Source: an uncultured Clostridia bacterium (lineage in GTDB: Bacteria > Bacillota > Clostridia > Oscillospirales > Acutalibacteraceae). From it: 5,209 nucleotides of DNA. Position 1 is the first letter of the stretch, and the number at the start of each line of letters is the position of its first letter. Shown here piece by piece: positions 4,904 through 5,209 of the stretch. A program made the position numbers and the translations under genes. The stretch lies in contig CANONE010000138.1 of the NCBI GenBank assembly GCA_947567585.1, forward strand, positions 1 through 5,209, written 5' to 3'. The notes beneath the pieces are model-generated. The model did no database searches and was not told where the DNA came from. It was given only the letters and a program-made list of their open reading frames with translations.

Positions 4904-5209
4904 CTACCGGCCGGCGTTTTCAGTGGCCTCCATTTCGAACTGTTTGTTGTATAGGCCGGCGTAATAGCCTTCCTGGGCCATAAGCTCACTGTGGGTCCCC
5001 CGCTCGATAATCTTCCCGTCCCGCACCACCAGGATCAGGTCGGCTTTGCGGATGGTGGAAAGGCGGTGGGCGATAAGGAAGGAGGTACGGCCCTCCAGCA
5101 GAGTGGAAATGGCCTCCTGGATCAGGGCCTCGGTTTTGGTGTCGATCGATGAGGTGGCCTCGTCCAGCACAAAGATCCGGGGGTTGGCCAGCACGGCCCG
5201 GGCAAAGGA
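4904..5209 (-). CDS. ABC exporter half-transporter, C-terminal end of ATPase domain (canonical site), truncated by window edge
   Basis: Only the last 101 codons are present and the frame is open at base 5209. The fragment begins with SFARA, which directly follows the signature motif in this family, so Walker A, Q-loop and signature lie outside. Walker B (IFVLDE) carries the catalytic glutamate, followed by the D-loop SSID and the switch histidine in LIAHRLSTI. This is therefore a hydrolysis-competent subunit, the type that partners a degenerate one. The C-terminus GYYAGLYNKQF is typical of the canonical subunit of clostridial heterodimeric exporters. It has the features expected of the missing end of the gene truncated at 1-563. 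Whether the two belong to one gene or to paralogous operons cannot be decided here. It converges on the amidase gene with 147 bases between stops. Confidence 0.93.
   Translation of the reverse strand, partial: SFARAVLANPRIFVLDEATSSIDTKTEALIQEAISTLLEGRTSFLIAHRLSTIRKADLILVVRDGKIIERGTHSELMAQEGYYAGLYNKQFEMEATENAGR

Overview
The window looks like a fragment of a chromosome from an anaerobic, low-motility Bacillota bacterium, most likely class Clostridia and perhaps an Oscillospirales-type gut lineage. This is inferred from strong AGGAG-type ribosome binding sites, the heterodimeric ABC exporter pair with a MarR regulator, a clostridial-style Cu/Zn superoxide dismutase family protein and a signal-less Amidase_3 enzyme. 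The moderately high GC content with C/G-rich third positions also fits. No rRNA, tRNA, CRISPR array, IS element or phage gene was seen. Both ends cut through genes, so this is probably a whole short contig.

Left part (1-3019, all on the minus strand). A near-consensus promoter (2971-2999) drives a MarR-family regulator (2373-2858, GTG start). It is followed by an ABC exporter half-transporter with a degenerate nucleotide site (553-2286) and the 5' part of a second half-transporter (1-563) whose start overlaps the previous stop. This is the classic MarR / exporter A / exporter B layout of an autoregulated multidrug-type heterodimeric exporter. An unusual array of 15-bp phased AC(T/A)GTTC repeats (2894-2976) covers the -10 box and the leader and is probably the MarR operator. 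The first 77 bases form a perfect 30-bp inverted repeat with a 17-base loop. It reads best as a fold-back (chimeric) contig end, so the minus-strand gene should be trusted only down to base 48.

Middle part (3060-4192). A strong intrinsic terminator (3068-3101) ends the minus-strand Cu/Zn superoxide dismutase-like gene (3160-3648). All histidine and aspartate metal ligands are present, but the usual active-site arginine is replaced by methionine. Diverging from it, on the plus strand, is a small hypothetical protein of 84 residues (3844-4098) with an excellent ribosome binding site. A GC-rich hairpin (4148-4192) then separates it from the next gene and buries that gene's ribosome binding site.

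Right part (4193-5209). An N-acetylmuramoyl-L-alanine amidase (4193-4756, plus strand) is followed by a hairpin terminator (4850-4903). Convergent to it is the C-terminal end of an ABC exporter with a canonical ATPase site (4904-5209, minus strand, cut by the window end). That fragment resembles the missing C-terminus of the transporter truncated at base 1. The two are either copies from paralogous operons or a sign that the assembly around them is not straightforward.

Taken together, the window holds a drug/toxin export operon with its own repressor and an unlinked-looking set of small stress/cell-wall genes. I see no convincing new multi-gene system. The most unusual items are the phased operator array, the fold-back contig end, the SOD lacking its arginine and the hairpin over the amidase start.
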